DNA of 64,000 nucleotides, taken from assembly GCF_016653465.1 (NCBI RefSeq), contig NZ_NHSQ01000090.1, positions 124,001-188,000 on the forward strand, written 5' to 3'. A program made the translations under genes and the position numbers. This document shows, in pieces, positions 29,881 to 39,077 of this stretch. Origin of the DNA: Thiocystis minor (GTDB lineage: Bacteria; Pseudomonadota; Gammaproteobacteria; Chromatiales; Chromatiaceae). The notes beneath the pieces are model-generated. The model was not told the DNA's origin. It saw only the letters and a program-made list of their open reading frames with translations, and ran no database searches. Each line of letters starts with the position of its first letter. The first letter of the stretch is position 1.

Positions 29881-30353
29881 ACCTGCGTCCGCACCGGCGC
29901 GAGCCCGTCGACATCAATCTGACGCCACTGCTCGATGTGGTGTTTCTGCTGCTGATCTTTTTCATGGTCTCGACCACCTTCAAGGACGAGGCGCGTCTGC
30001 GCGTGCAGTTGCCCGAGGCTCAGGGCGAGTCGCTTCCAGCGCAGGCGCCCGAGATGATCCGCATCGTCATCGACCGGGCCGGACGCTTTTATGTGAACGA
30101 TCAGGCGTTGGTCGACGAGCAGCCGTCGACCCTCACCCGGGCGCTGACCGGCGCGCTCGGCGAACGCAGACAGATGGTCCCGGGCGATGCGCAACCGCCG
30201 CCGGTGCTGATCCAGGCAGATGCCAACACCCTGCATCAGGCCGTGATCACCGCCATGGACGCGGCCAGTCAGGCGGGATTGAACCGGATCGCCTTCGCCG
30301 CGACCCTGCCGGCTTCGGCCGAGGCTGGGCAGCCGGACGGCGCGGCCCCATGA
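29877..30353 (+). CDS. exbD: ExbD/TolR biopolymer transport protein
   Basis: 158 residues. One N-terminal TM about 20-40 preceded by VDINLTPLLDVVFLLLIFFMVST, which holds the conserved aspartate of the proton path, then a periplasmic domain. Overlaps exbB by 4 nt and msbA by 4 nt (ATGA at both ends), so the three should be translated together. Confidence 0.9.
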   Translation: MNLRPHRREPVDINLTPLLDVVFLLLIFFMVSTTFKDEARLRVQLPEAQGESLPAQAPEMIRIVIDRAGRFYVNDQALVDEQPSTLTRALTGALGERRQMVPGDAQPPPVLIQADANTLHQAVITAMDAASQAGLNRIAFAATLPASAEAGQPDGAAP

Positions 30354-32134
30354 GCAAGGATCCCGTGCTCACCAACGCCGATGCCCGGCAGGTCTATCGT
30401 CGCCTGCTGCAATACGTGAAACCCTACTGGCGGATCTTTTCGCTTTCCATCGTCGGCATGCTGATCTTTGCCGCCACCGAGCCCTTGTTCGCGGCCATGA
30501 TGAAGCCGCTGATCGACGGCAGTTTCGTCGAGCGCAACGAGGACATGGTGCGCGCCATGCCGCTCTTTCTGGTCGGCCTCTTTGTGGTGCGCGGCATTGC
30601 GGGCTTCATCAATACCTATTGTCTGAGCTGGGTCGGGCGGCGGGTGGTCGCCGATCTGCGTCGGGAGATGTTCGGGCATCTGCTGCGGGCGCCGACACGC
30701 TATTTCGACAACCAGGGTTCCGGTCATATCCTGGCCAAGCTCACCTATAACGTGGAGAACGTGGCCAGCGCCGCGACCTCCGCGATCACGACCCTGGTGC
30801 GGGACGGTTTCACCGTCATCGGTCTGATGGGCTTCATGCTCTACATCAACGCCGCGCTTTCGGCGATCTTCCTGGTGATCGGCCCGGTCATGGCCGGTGC
30901 CGTCAAATACGCCACCAAGCGTTTCCGCCGGCACAGCCGGCGCATCCAGAATCGGGTCGGCGACCTCACCCAGGTCGCGCAGGAGGCGATCGAGGCCCAT
31001 CGGGTGGTCAAGGCGTTCGGCGGTCAGGCGCGCGAGGCGCGGCGGTTCAACCTCATCAACGAAAAGACCCGCTCGCTCCAGATGAAGATGATCGCGACCG
31101 AGGCGGCCAGCGTGCCGCTGGTGCAGTTGATCTCGGCGGCGGCGATCGGCGTGGTGGTCTATCTGTCCACCATGCAGGGACTCAAGGAAAACATCTCGGT
31201 TGGCACCTTCATGTCCTTCGTGGTCGCCATGGGCCTGCTGTTGCCGCCGGTCAAGCGACTGACCTCGGTCAACGCCAAATTGCAGCAAGGCATCATCGCC
31301 GCCGAGAGTCTGTTCGAGCTGCTGGATGCGGAAGAAGAAGCCGATCGGGGGACACGCACGCTCGACCGGGCCGAGGGTCGGATCGACTATCGCGGCGTCA
31401 GCCATCTCTACGCGGACGACAAGCTGCCGGCGATCGAGGCGCTGGATCTGCTCGTGATGCCTGGCGAAAAGGTCGCGCTGGTGGGCCGCTCCGGGAGCGG
31501 CAAGAGCACGGTCGCGAGCCTGCTGCCGCGTTTCTATGACGCCACGGCGGGCGAGATTCTGATCGACGGCATCCCAATCCGCGAGCTGACACTGGCCAGC
31601 CTGCGCGCTCAGATCTCGCTGGTGAGTCAGGACGTGGTGTTGTTCAACGACAGCATCGCCAACAACATCGCCTATGGCCGCGACGAACCGCCGACCCTGG
31701 ACGAACTGGAGCGCGTGGCGCAGAGCGCCCATGCGCTGGAGTTCATCCAGACCTTGCCCCAGGGCTTCGACACCCTTGTCGGCGACCGGGGCGTGATGCT
31801 CTCGGGCGGCCAGCGTCAGCGGCTCGCGATCGCGCGGGCCATGCTCAAGGATGCGCCGATCCTCATCCTCGACGAGGCCACCTCCGCGCTGGATACCGAG
31901 GCCGAGCGTCACATCCAGGCCGCTCTGGCCGAATTGATGGCGTGCCGCACCACGCTGATGATCGCCCATCGGCTGTCCACCATCGAGAACGCCGACCGGA
32001 TTCTGGTGCTCCAGGACGGGCGGATCGTCGAGCAGGGGCGGCATTCCGAGCTGTTGGCGCTGGGCGGTTATTACGCGCGGCTGCATCGGCTTCAGTTTCA
32101 TGACGGAGGCGAACCTCCGGCGGCGCTGGTTTGA
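30350..32134 (+). CDS. msbA: Lipid A export ABC transporter MsbA (fused permease/ATPase)
   Basis: 594 residues. Six TM segments in residues 1-320, then an ABC ATPase with Walker A GRSGSGKSTV, signature LSGGQRQRLAIARAML and Walker B ILILDEATSALD, and the H-loop in MIAHRLSTI. MsbA flips lipid A-core from the inner to the outer leaflet of the inner membrane. Coupled to exbB-exbD. In many gammaproteobacteria lpxK follows directly; here it is 5 kb away behind three unrelated genes. Confidence 0.94.
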   Translation: MSKDPVLTNADARQVYRRLLQYVKPYWRIFSLSIVGMLIFAATEPLFAAMMKPLIDGSFVERNEDMVRAMPLFLVGLFVVRGIAGFINTYCLSWVGRRVVADLRREMFGHLLRAPTRYFDNQGSGHILAKLTYNVENVASAATSAITTLVRDGFTVIGLMGFMLYINAALSAIFLVIGPVMAGAVKYATKRFRRHSRRIQNRVGDLTQVAQEAIEAHRVVKAFGGQAREARRFNLINEKTRSLQMKMIATEAASVPLVQLISAAAIGVVVYLSTMQGLKENISVGTFMSFVVAMGLLLPPVKRLTSVNAKLQQGIIAAESLFELLDAEEEADRGTRTLDRAEGRIDYRGVSHLYADDKLPAIEALDLLVMPGEKVALVGRSGSGKSTVASLLPRFYDATAGEILIDGIPIRELTLASLRAQISLVSQDVVLFNDSIANNIAYGRDEPPTLDELERVAQSAHALEFIQTLPQGFDTLVGDRGVMLSGGQRQRLAIARAMLKDAPILILDEATSALDTEAERHIQAALAELMACRTTLMIAHRLSTIENADRILVLQDGRIVEQGRHSELLALGGYYARLHRLQFHDGGEPPAALV

Positions 32135-32246
32135 CGTTAGATCGACCTCTTGAACGAGTTAAAAGCTCCGACCGCGGGCGAGGAGTTTCCTGATCTGTTT
32201 GTAGAGAATCATTGACTGATTATTGACGCGTACCAGAGGATGAACC

Positions 32247-34262
32247 ATGGACATGCCGAGGAAAATGAAGCTTGGTACAAAACTCAGTCTCGGGTTCGGG
32301 CTGCTGCTGTTCATCACCTTTTTACTTGGCCTCGTCGCCATCCTGAGCATGGAGCGCATCAAGAGCGAAAGCCGCTTATTGGCCGATGAGCATATTCCGG
32401 GCTGGGATCTGGCTGACGAGATCCAGAAACTCCAGTTCCTGGCCGGCTACCATCTCACGGCCTTCAGTTTTAATTATAGCGATGCCTGGTTGCGGGACGG
32501 TCGCGCCGCGCTCGCTGAATTGAGCGCCCGGTTGGAGCGCGGTGTCCAGGACGCATCCGAGACGGACCGCCACACGAGCCTGCTCCCGGTACTGCAAGAC
32601 ATGCAAGGGGAGGTGCAACGCTACCGCGAAAGCGTCGACCGCGCAGAGCAGAATGTCAAACGGGTGCTGGCGGCCCGCCAGCAAATCGAAACGCAGGGAA
32701 ATCTGTTCGAGGAGGCCATAGTCGCCTATCGGCAGACTCAGTATGAGGCGATGTCCCAGCAGATTCAGGCGCGAGACACGCCCGAGGAGCTTGAGATCAG
32801 GCAGGATCGGATCCGCGCGGCGACGCGAATTCTGGATCTATCCCATCAGACATTGATCGGAACCTGGAGTGCGATTGCGGCGCGTGACGATGCGGCAATC
32901 GAGAGCGCCGCCGAGAATGCGGAGCGCCTCCTGGCCTGGATCGACGAGCTGATCGGTGTCACGCGCCAGCCAGTCAATCTTGAGCGTTTAGCTATCGTCC
33001 GGCGGGCGGTTCTGGATTACCGCGCCTCGGTCGACGAGCTGCTCGGGGCCGAGCAGGAGGGGGCGGCGACCCGCGTGGAACGCATCAAGCTCTATGAGGC
33101 GGTGCTCGCCCATGCGAATGATTTTATCCAGGAAACCAAACAGTCGGCGCTCACTGGCGCGAGCGTCACGCTGGAAGGGATCGCATTGGCCAAGCGTATT
33201 CTGATCGGCGGCCTGTTGATCGCGCTCCTGGCGGGCATTGGCGTCGCGCTCCTGATTACCCGGGGTACGCTTCGCCAACTGGGCGGCGAACCGGCATTGG
33301 CCGTCTCTATCGTCCAGCGTGTCGCCACGGGGGATCTCAGTCTGGATATCCCGCTACGTCCAGGGGACTCCGACAGTTTGCTCGCCGCCTTTTCAGTCAT
33401 GTTGAGCGGTCTGCGAAGCCTGATGCACAGGATCGCCGCGGCGTCCTCGCAGGTCGCCGCGGCGGCGGAGCAACTCTCGGCCACCACCGAGGAGACCCGC
33501 GCTCAGGTCAGGCGGCAACAATCCGAAACCGATCAGGTGGCGACCGCCATGAATGAAATGACCGCGACCGTCGAGGAGGTCGCGCGTCACGCGGCGAGCG
33601 CGGCGAGCGCGGCGCGCGAGACCGACCGGGCCGCAAACGCCGGCGGTCAGGTGGTTGGCGAGACCATTGAGGCTATCGATGTCCTGGCCCAGGACATCGA
33701 ATATGCCGGCCAGGTCATCGCTCGATTGTCCGAGGACAGCCAGGAAATCGGGGCCGTGCTCGACGTCATTCGGGGCGTTGCGGAGCAGACCAATCTGCTG
33801 GCGCTGAACGCCGCGATCGAGGCCGCGCGCGCCGGGGAACAGGGGCGGGGTTTCGCCGTGGTGGCGGCGGAAGTGCGAACCTTGGCCAGTCGCACGCAGG
33901 CGTCGATCCAGGATATCCACGAGAAGATCGAGCGCGTGCAGGGCGGCTCGGCGAGCGCCGTGCAGGCCATGGAAAAGGGGCGTGAGAAGGCTGGGCGAGG
34001 TGTCGAAAAGGCGCGGCTGACCGGCGATTCTCTGCGAGCCATCACGCGCTCGGTCACGGCGATCAATGACATGAACACCCAGATCGCCAGCGCCGCCGAG
34101 GAGCAGTCTGCGGTGGCCGAGGAAATCAATCGGAATCTGCAGGCGATCGCCGAAGTCGTCGGGCAAACGGCGGATGGTTCCAATCAGATTGCCGCCGCCA
34201 GCGAGGAGTTGGCGCGCCTGGCCGCCGTGTTAAGGGAAAACGTCGGGCAGTTCAGGCTCTGA
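32247..34262 (+). CDS. Methyl-accepting chemotaxis protein, four-helix-bundle sensor
   Basis: 671 residues. TM1 about 12-34, an all-helical periplasmic domain about 40-305, TM2 about 312-335 ([20 protein letters not shown]), HAMP to about 385 with [20 protein letters not shown], and the signalling tip [21 protein letters not shown] near 515. Unlike the first chemoreceptor it ends in VGQFRL without a CheR tether. An ATG at 32247 is used, with MDMPRKMK; the site upstream (AGAGGATGAACC) overlaps poorly. It sits alone after msbA; the 112-nt gap shows no convincing sigma28 promoter. Confidence 0.92.
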   Translation: MDMPRKMKLGTKLSLGFGLLLFITFLLGLVAILSMERIKSESRLLADEHIPGWDLADEIQKLQFLAGYHLTAFSFNYSDAWLRDGRAALAELSARLERGVQDASETDRHTSLLPVLQDMQGEVQRYRESVDRAEQNVKRVLAARQQIETQGNLFEEAIVAYRQTQYEAMSQQIQARDTPEELEIRQDRIRAATRILDLSHQTLIGTWSAIAARDDAAIESAAENAERLLAWIDELIGVTRQPVNLERLAIVRRAVLDYRASVDELLGAEQEGAATRVERIKLYEAVLAHANDFIQETKQSALTGASVTLEGIALAKRILIGGLLIALLAGIGVALLITRGTLRQLGGEPALAVSIVQRVATGDLSLDIPLRPGDSDSLLAAFSVMLSGLRSLMHRIAAASSQVAAAAEQLSATTEETRAQVRRQQSETDQVATAMNEMTATVEEVARHAASAASAARETDRAANAGGQVVGETIEAIDVLAQDIEYAGQVIARLSEDSQEIGAVLDVIRGVAEQTNLLALNAAIEAARAGEQGRGFAVVAAEVRTLASRTQASIQDIHEKIERVQGGSASAVQAMEKGREKAGRGVEKARLTGDSLRAITRSVTAINDMNTQIASAAEEQSAVAEEINRNLQAIAEVVGQTADGSNQIAAASEELARLAAVLRENVGQFRL

Positions 34263-34372
34263 GAGACGGCGCATGGCTGCTTCCCGCGCGCCTCTCGCCG
34301 ATGCGTGCAGGCCCGGCTTGGGCGGCCGAGGTTTCCACGCGCGGCGGGGCGATCTGGATCACCCGCCAGCGG

Positions 34373-35926
34373 TCAGCCGTCGGCTCGGTAACGAGCACCC
34401 TTCCGGTCGATCCCGAGCTTGCGCATGCGCCCGCGTAAGGTGTCCGGATTGATGCCGAGCAGGCGAGCCGCGCCGAATGGACCTTCGATCCGCCCCAGTG
34501 TGTGGGCGATGGCCTTCTCAATGTGGTGCCGATTTATCACATCGAGTGGCTCGATCGTCGCGGATGCGGATGCGGATGCGGGCGGAAGGTCGAGGGCGGG
34601 TGCTGGAGTCACCGGACTGGCTCCCAGGGCGCGCGCGATCTCCAGGCGGCGACCGCCGCCGAGGATGGCTGCGCGCTCGATCACGGCGGCGAGTTCGCGG
34701 ACATTGCCTGGCCAGGGGTAGTCGATGAGGCGGTCCAGGTCTTCGGGCGTGGGCAGGCGGGGTGTCAGGCCGAGGCGTTCGGCCGCGCGCAGCGCGAAGT
34801 GGCTCGCCATGGCCGGAATGTCCTGCGGCCGCTCGCGCAGTGCCGGCAGCCGGATGGGAAACACGTTGATCCGGTACCAAAGATCCTCGCGGAACCGACC
34901 ATCGCCCGCCATTGCCTGTAGGTCGCGATGGGTCGCCGCGATCACGCGGACATCCACATGCAATTCCTGTTGTCCGCCGACCCGTTCGAAGGTTCCGTCC
35001 TGGAGGATACGTAACAGTCGCACCTGCGCCGCGGGGGTCAACTCGCCGATCTCGTCGAGAAAGAGGGTTCCGCCGTCGGCGCGTTCGAACCAACCCAGGC
35101 GACGCCCCGTGGCGCCGGTGAAGCTGCCTCGCTCGTGACCAAACAGCTCGGAGTCAACCAGCTCGACCGGGATCGCGCCGCAATTGACGCGCAGGAATGG
35201 ACCCTTGGGGCGGTCCGAGCCGGCATGCACGGCCCTCGCCACGACCTCCTTGCCGGAGCCGGTTTCGCCCAGGATCAACACCGGCGCCTTGGATCGGGCG
35301 ACCAGCTCAACACCCCGCATGACCTCCTTCAGCCCCGACCCAGCGCCGATCAGGGTGTCCGTAATGTCCTGGCGACCAAGCCGCGTCAGCAGCGAGCGTC
35401 GATCGGCCTCCGCCGCCTCGCGCAGCGAGGTCAGCTCACGCCACTGTTGGTCGTTGCGCAGGCTCACCGCGATGGGCTCACGCAGCGCGCGCATCAGCGG
35501 TTCATGATCGAGGGTGAAGGTTCCGACGGATTGGGCGCCGAGAATCAGCGCGCCGAGTGGCTCGCCATCGCTGACAAGGCCGATCGCGAGCGTCTCTCCC
35601 GTCCAGTTGGGCGGCAGCAATCCGGGCGCTTCAGCGCTGACCTCCAGGGCCGCGCCGCGTAGGGTTTGACCGGTGAGGCACCAGCGCAGCAAGGAATCGA
35701 TCCCCGCGCCCGAGACCGGTGGGGGCTCGGCCGCGAGGAGCGGCCAACCGACTCTCGCCGCCGCGTGGAAACAGGCGCGATCGGTATCCAGTTGCAGGAT
35801 CAGCAGGCGATCGAAGGGGATGCGTCGGTGAATGACCTCGGCAATCTCGGCCACCGCCTCGTCAATGCGGTGACGAGTGGCGCATTGGCGCCAGATCTCC
35901 AGGAGGACGGGGATGAAATGTTCCAT
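34373..35926 (-). CDS. Sigma54-dependent transcriptional activator, NorR-like (GAF-AAA+-Fis)
   Basis: 517 residues. GAF domain about 15-160; AAA+ domain about 190-430 with Walker A GETGSGKE (220-227), the sigma54 contact loop GSFTGA (267-272, a common variant of GAFTGA), and Walker B GGTLFLDEIGE (D291); Fis-type HTH at about 470-505 (GAARLLGINPDTLRGRMRKLGI). The layout matches NorR-type regulators that sense a ligand with GAF and activate from upstream sites. It is divergent from the TauE/SafE exporter gene, whose upstream region has a -24/-12 promoter, so that gene is its likely target. Confidence 0.9.
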   Translation of the reverse strand: MEHFIPVLLEIWRQCATRHRIDEAVAEIAEVIHRRIPFDRLLILQLDTDRACFHAAARVGWPLLAAEPPPVSGAGIDSLLRWCLTGQTLRGAALEVSAEAPGLLPPNWTGETLAIGLVSDGEPLGALILGAQSVGTFTLDHEPLMRALREPIAVSLRNDQQWRELTSLREAAEADRRSLLTRLGRQDITDTLIGAGSGLKEVMRGVELVARSKAPVLILGETGSGKEVVARAVHAGSDRPKGPFLRVNCGAIPVELVDSELFGHERGSFTGATGRRLGWFERADGGTLFLDEIGELTPAAQVRLLRILQDGTFERVGGQQELHVDVRVIAATHRDLQAMAGDGRFREDLWYRINVFPIRLPALRERPQDIPAMASHFALRAAERLGLTPRLPTPEDLDRLIDYPWPGNVRELAAVIERAAILGGGRRLEIARALGASPVTPAPALDLPPASASASATIEPLDVINRHHIEKAIAHTLGRIEGPFGAARLLGINPDTLRGRMRKLGIDRKGARYRADG

Positions 35927-35945
35927 GGCTGCCGGTCGGAAACGG

Positions 35946-35973
35946 TATTTCCGTTAAATATACCGATATTTCC
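35946..35973 (+). promoter_or_regulatory. Putative activator-binding repeats upstream of the exporter
   Basis: TATTTCC occurs at 35946-35952 and 35967-35973, 21 bp apart (two helical turns), inside an AT-rich block that also contains the near-palindrome AAATATACCGATATTT. The block is about 70 bp upstream of the sigma54 promoter at 36041, a normal enhancer position. Binding by the neighbouring activator is inference. Confidence 0.5.
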
Positions 35974-36040
35974 CTGATATACAAAACACTCAGCGACGGC
36001 AGGACGGATCAATGCCTTGGCAACTCGACCAAGAGCACGC

Positions 36041-36056
36041 TGGTACGGGTTATGCT
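36041..36056 (+). promoter_or_regulatory. Sigma54 (-24/-12) promoter of the TauE/SafE gene
   Basis: TGGTACGGGTTATGCT fits the consensus TGGCACG-N4-TTGCW: the GG and GC are exactly 10 bp apart, with two mismatches elsewhere. Transcription would start near 36068, about 35 nt before the exporter's ATG, which has AGGAG at 36091. Consistent with the divergent sigma54 activator. Confidence 0.6.
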
Positions 36057-36102
36057 GAAGCTCTGGCAGTGCCGATCCATCTTCATTGTCAGGAGTTAAG
36101 CC

Positions 36103-37017
36103 ATGGTCCATTCCGCTGTCTCTGCCGTTGAATCTTTTTATGACGCCTATCGCCGCCGTCTGCATCTCTGGGCCGCGCTGGTTGGTCTGACCATGATCGC
36201 CATTCTCCTGCGGGGAGCCTTGCAAGACGCCGGGTGGTTGGTCATCTCCGGGGAATCGCTCGCAACCGGATCCTTGCTGGCTGTCTTTGTGGCTGCCCTG
36301 GCTTGCGAATATCTGGATTCGAGCCTGGGCATGGGCTATGGCACAACGCTGACGCCCTTACTGCTGCTGGCTGGATTCGAGCCCTTACAGATCGTCCCGG
36401 CGGTGCTCTTCTCGGAGTTGCTCACGGGCCTCGCGGCCGGAGCCATGCATCATCGCGACGGGAACATCGACCTGTTGCGCAACCGCGAGGCGCGTCGTAC
36501 CTTCGGCCTGCTGGCCACCCTGAGTGCGGTGGGCGCCATCGGCGCCGTCCTGATCGCGATCAAGATCTCGGCCTACTGGTTCTCGATTCTGATCGCCGGG
36601 ATCGTCCTGACGATGGGGGTGATCACGATCCTGACCGCGCGTCGGCGGATCCGTTACAGAGCCAGCGGCATCCTCGCGATCGGAATGGTGGCCGCCTTCA
36701 ACAAAGGACTCAGCGGCGGCGGTTACGGGCCGCTCGTCACCTCCGGGCAGGTGGTCTCGGGCGTGCCCGCAAAACACGCGGTGGCGATCACGTCCCTGGC
36801 CGAATCCTTTACCTGCGCGGTGGGGCTTGGCGCCTACCTGGTGCTCAAGGGCGGGATCGACTGGTCGCTGACACTGCCCCTCGCCACGGGGGCGCTCTTA
36901 TCGGTGCCGATCGCGACGGCCACGGTCAGGCATCTCCCCGAGGCGGTGCTTCGTCGCGCCGTGGGTGTCCTGACCCTCGTTCTGGGGTTTGTGCTGATGG
37001 CCAAGCTTCTCGGCTGA
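36103..37017 (+). CDS. TauE/SafE (TSUP) family membrane exporter
   Basis: 304 residues with about eight hydrophobic segments. Family features: the first repeat GMGYGTTLTPLLLLAGFEPLQIVPAVLFSELLTGLAAGAMHH and the second GGGYGPLVTSGQVVSGVPAKHAVAITSLAES. TSUP proteins move sulfite, sulfoacetate or other organosulfur anions across the inner membrane; the substrate here is unknown. Good AGGAG 7 nt upstream of the ATG. It is divergent from, and probably controlled by, the NorR-like activator. The hairpin at 37066 follows its stop. Confidence 0.88.
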   Translation: MVHSAVSAVESFYDAYRRRLHLWAALVGLTMIAILLRGALQDAGWLVISGESLATGSLLAVFVAALACEYLDSSLGMGYGTTLTPLLLLAGFEPLQIVPAVLFSELLTGLAAGAMHHRDGNIDLLRNREARRTFGLLATLSAVGAIGAVLIAIKISAYWFSILIAGIVLTMGVITILTARRRIRYRASGILAIGMVAAFNKGLSGGGYGPLVTSGQVVSGVPAKHAVAITSLAESFTCAVGLGAYLVLKGGIDWSLTLPLATGALLSVPIATATVRHLPEAVLRRAVGVLTLVLGFVLMAKLLG

Positions 37018-37065
37018 TCCGCCGATAATCCGATCTCGTCTCGGCGACCAGCCCCATACAAGAGC

Positions 37066-37089
37066 GGGACGGTTTGGGTCATCCGTCCC
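37066..37089. terminator. Hairpin after the TauE/SafE gene
   Basis: Perfect 7-bp arms GGGACGG and CCGTCCC with a 10-nt loop, 49 nt after the stop. No T run follows, so a weak or Rho-type stop. The rest of the 240-nt gap before lpxK shows nothing else. Confidence 0.35.
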
Positions 37090-37258
37090 CGGCCAAGTCT
37101 GCTAAGCTTCCGGCAGCCGCGTGAGCAGTGAGTCATCGCGGCTTTTAACCGTCATTCCTTACCCTGCACGCGCGCCATCCCAGACGCAGACAGACCACGA
37201 AAACCGCGACGCGAACCGATCTGATGTCGGACCCCAGCCCGCTTCAAGGACGCCATTC

Positions 37259-38314
37259 ATGCGCATCGATCCCACCCCGCTCTGGTATGGCCGACCCTTA
37301 GACCTTGCTCCGGGTAAGCCCTTCGGCGCCGCTCACGGCTGGTTCTTACTCTCGCTGCTCCTCCTGCCCCTGTCCTGGCTCTATTGCGCGGTCGTGCGGC
37401 TGCGGCGGCTCGGCTATCGGCTCGGCTGGCTGAAGAGCCGACGTCTGCCGGTTCCGGTGATCGTGGTCGGCAACCTGACCGTGGGCGGGACCGGCAAAAC
37501 ACCGCTGACGCTACGGCTCGCGTCCCTGCTGCGAGAGCGCGGCTGGACACCCGGCATCGTCACCCGCGGCTATGGCGGTCTGTCCGCGACCTGGCCGCAA
37601 CAGGTGCAGGCGGAGAGCGACCCGGCGATGGTTGGCGATGAAGCCGTCCTGCTGGCGCGTCGTAGCGGCTGCACCGTGGTGGCGGGACCGGATCGCGCCG
37701 AGGCTGGCGCGCTGGCGCTGCGTTTGGGCGGCTGCGACATCCTGCTCACCGACGACGGGCTCCAGCACAGTCGGATGGCGCGGGATCTGGAGATCGCGCT
37801 GGTCGATGGCGAACGCGGTTTCGGCAACGGTCGCTGTCTCCCCGCCGGCCCGTTGCGCGAGCCGCCGAGCCGGCTGAGGGGCGTCGATCTGGTGCTCTAT
37901 CACGGCGGGACCGGACCCGAGCCCCGGATGCGGCTGGTCCCCGGCGCGGCGGTGAATCTGCGCCGCCCGGAGCTGACCCGTCCGCTCGACGACTTTCGCG
38001 GGCAGCGGGTGCTCGCGGCCGCCGGCATCGGTCATCCGGGGCGCTTTTTCGCGCTGCTGGCGGACGCCGGACTCGACATCGACGTGCGGCCCTACCCGGA
38101 TCATCACCGATTCACGGCCAGCGATCTGGCGCGGTGGCCGGAGGGTCCGGTGCTTATGACCGAAAAAGACGCCGTCAAGTGCGCGGCCTTTGCCGGCGAC
38201 AACCATTGGTCTCTCCCCGTGGAAGCGAGCTTGGACGCGACGTTTCTGGCGCGCTTCGAGGCTAAACTTGCGGCATTCGCCCCTCAACCCTGCTCAGGAC
38301 ACGCGCATGTCTAA
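37259..38314 (+). CDS. lpxK: Tetraacyldisaccharide 4'-kinase LpxK
   Basis: 351 residues from the ATG at 37259, giving the normal length; the open frame upstream of it is not family-like. One N-terminal membrane segment (FLLSLLLLPLSWLYCAVVRL) is followed by VIVVGNLTVGGTGKTPLTLRLA, the LpxK P-loop, then ILLTDDGLQHSRMARDLEIALVDGERGFGNG. The enzyme adds the 4'-phosphate to lipid A precursor at the inner membrane. It overlaps kdsB by 8 nt. Confidence 0.94.
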   Translation: MRIDPTPLWYGRPLDLAPGKPFGAAHGWFLLSLLLLPLSWLYCAVVRLRRLGYRLGWLKSRRLPVPVIVVGNLTVGGTGKTPLTLRLASLLRERGWTPGIVTRGYGGLSATWPQQVQAESDPAMVGDEAVLLARRSGCTVVAGPDRAEAGALALRLGGCDILLTDDGLQHSRMARDLEIALVDGERGFGNGRCLPAGPLREPPSRLRGVDLVLYHGGTGPEPRMRLVPGAAVNLRRPELTRPLDDFRGQRVLAAAGIGHPGRFFALLADAGLDIDVRPYPDHHRFTASDLARWPEGPVLMTEKDAVKCAAFAGDNHWSLPVEASLDATFLARFEAKLAAFAPQPCSGHAHV

Positions 38315-39077
38315 CCGCTTCAAGATCGTCATCCCGGCCCGCAACGGTTCCACCCGACTGCCCGGCAAGCCGCTCATCTCCATCGCCGGCAAGCCCATGA
38401 TCCAGCATGTCGTGGAGCGGGCGCTGGCGAGCGCGGCCGCCGAGGTGGTGGTGGCGACCGACGATCGGCGTATCGTCGCGGCCTGCGCCGGGTTGGGCGT
38501 CGTGGCCGTCATGACGAGCGTCGAGCATTGCAGCGGCAGCGACCGCATCGCCGAAGCGATCGGGCGGCTGGGCTGGGACGACGACACCATCGTGGTCAAT
38601 CTCCAGGGTGACGAGCCCTGCATGCCCGCCGCGCTGATCGACCAGGTGGCCGCCAACCTGGCGGAATTGACCGGAACCGGGATGGCCACCCTGGCCTATC
38701 CCATCCACGACAGCAGCCAACTGTTCGATCCTCATGTGGTGAAGGTCGTGACCGATGCCGCCGGATTCGCGCTCTATTTCTCCCGCGCGCCCATCCCCTG
38801 GCACCGCGACGAGTTTCTGGGCAGCAGGCAGTTCGTTCTGCCGTCGTCGGTGGTTTTTCTGCGGCACATCGGTTTGTATGCCTACCGCGCCGGCTTCCTG
38901 AAGCGCTATGTCGCCTGGCCGCCCGCGCCGCTGGAACAGGCCGAATCGCTCGAACAGCTTCGCGTGCTCTGGCAGGGCGAACGGATCCATGTCGGCGTGG
39001 CCGCCGAGGAGCCTGGACCGGGGGTGGATACGGCGGAGGATCTGGCGCGGGTGGCACGGCGGATGGGTGTGCATTGA
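38307..39077 (+). CDS. kdsB: 3-deoxy-manno-octulosonate cytidylyltransferase (CMP-KDO synthetase)
   Basis: 256 residues, normal for KdsB. N-terminal nucleotide-binding PARNGSTRLPGKPL, then VVVATDDRRI, NLQGDEPCMP, FSRAPIPWHRD, HIGLYAYRAGFL and LEQLRVLWQGERIHV. It activates KDO for addition to lipid A. Overlaps lpxK upstream; its TGA shares a base with the ATG of the broken mrr gene (TGATG), implying mrr was inserted in register behind it. Confidence 0.95.
   Translation: MSNRFKIVIPARNGSTRLPGKPLISIAGKPMIQHVVERALASAAAEVVVATDDRRIVAACAGLGVVAVMTSVEHCSGSDRIAEAIGRLGWDDDTIVVNLQGDEPCMPAALIDQVAANLAELTGTGMATLAYPIHDSSQLFDPHVVKVVTDAAGFALYFSRAPIPWHRDEFLGSRQFVLPSSVVFLRHIGLYAYRAGFLKRYVAWPPAPLEQAESLEQLRVLWQGERIHVGVAAEEPGPGVDTAEDLARVARRMGVH

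Noticed and set aside
32135-32246. Sigma28 promoter of the second chemoreceptor
   Set aside because: A TAAA at about 32160 has no good GCCGATAA partner at 14-16 nt; the match is no better than chance.
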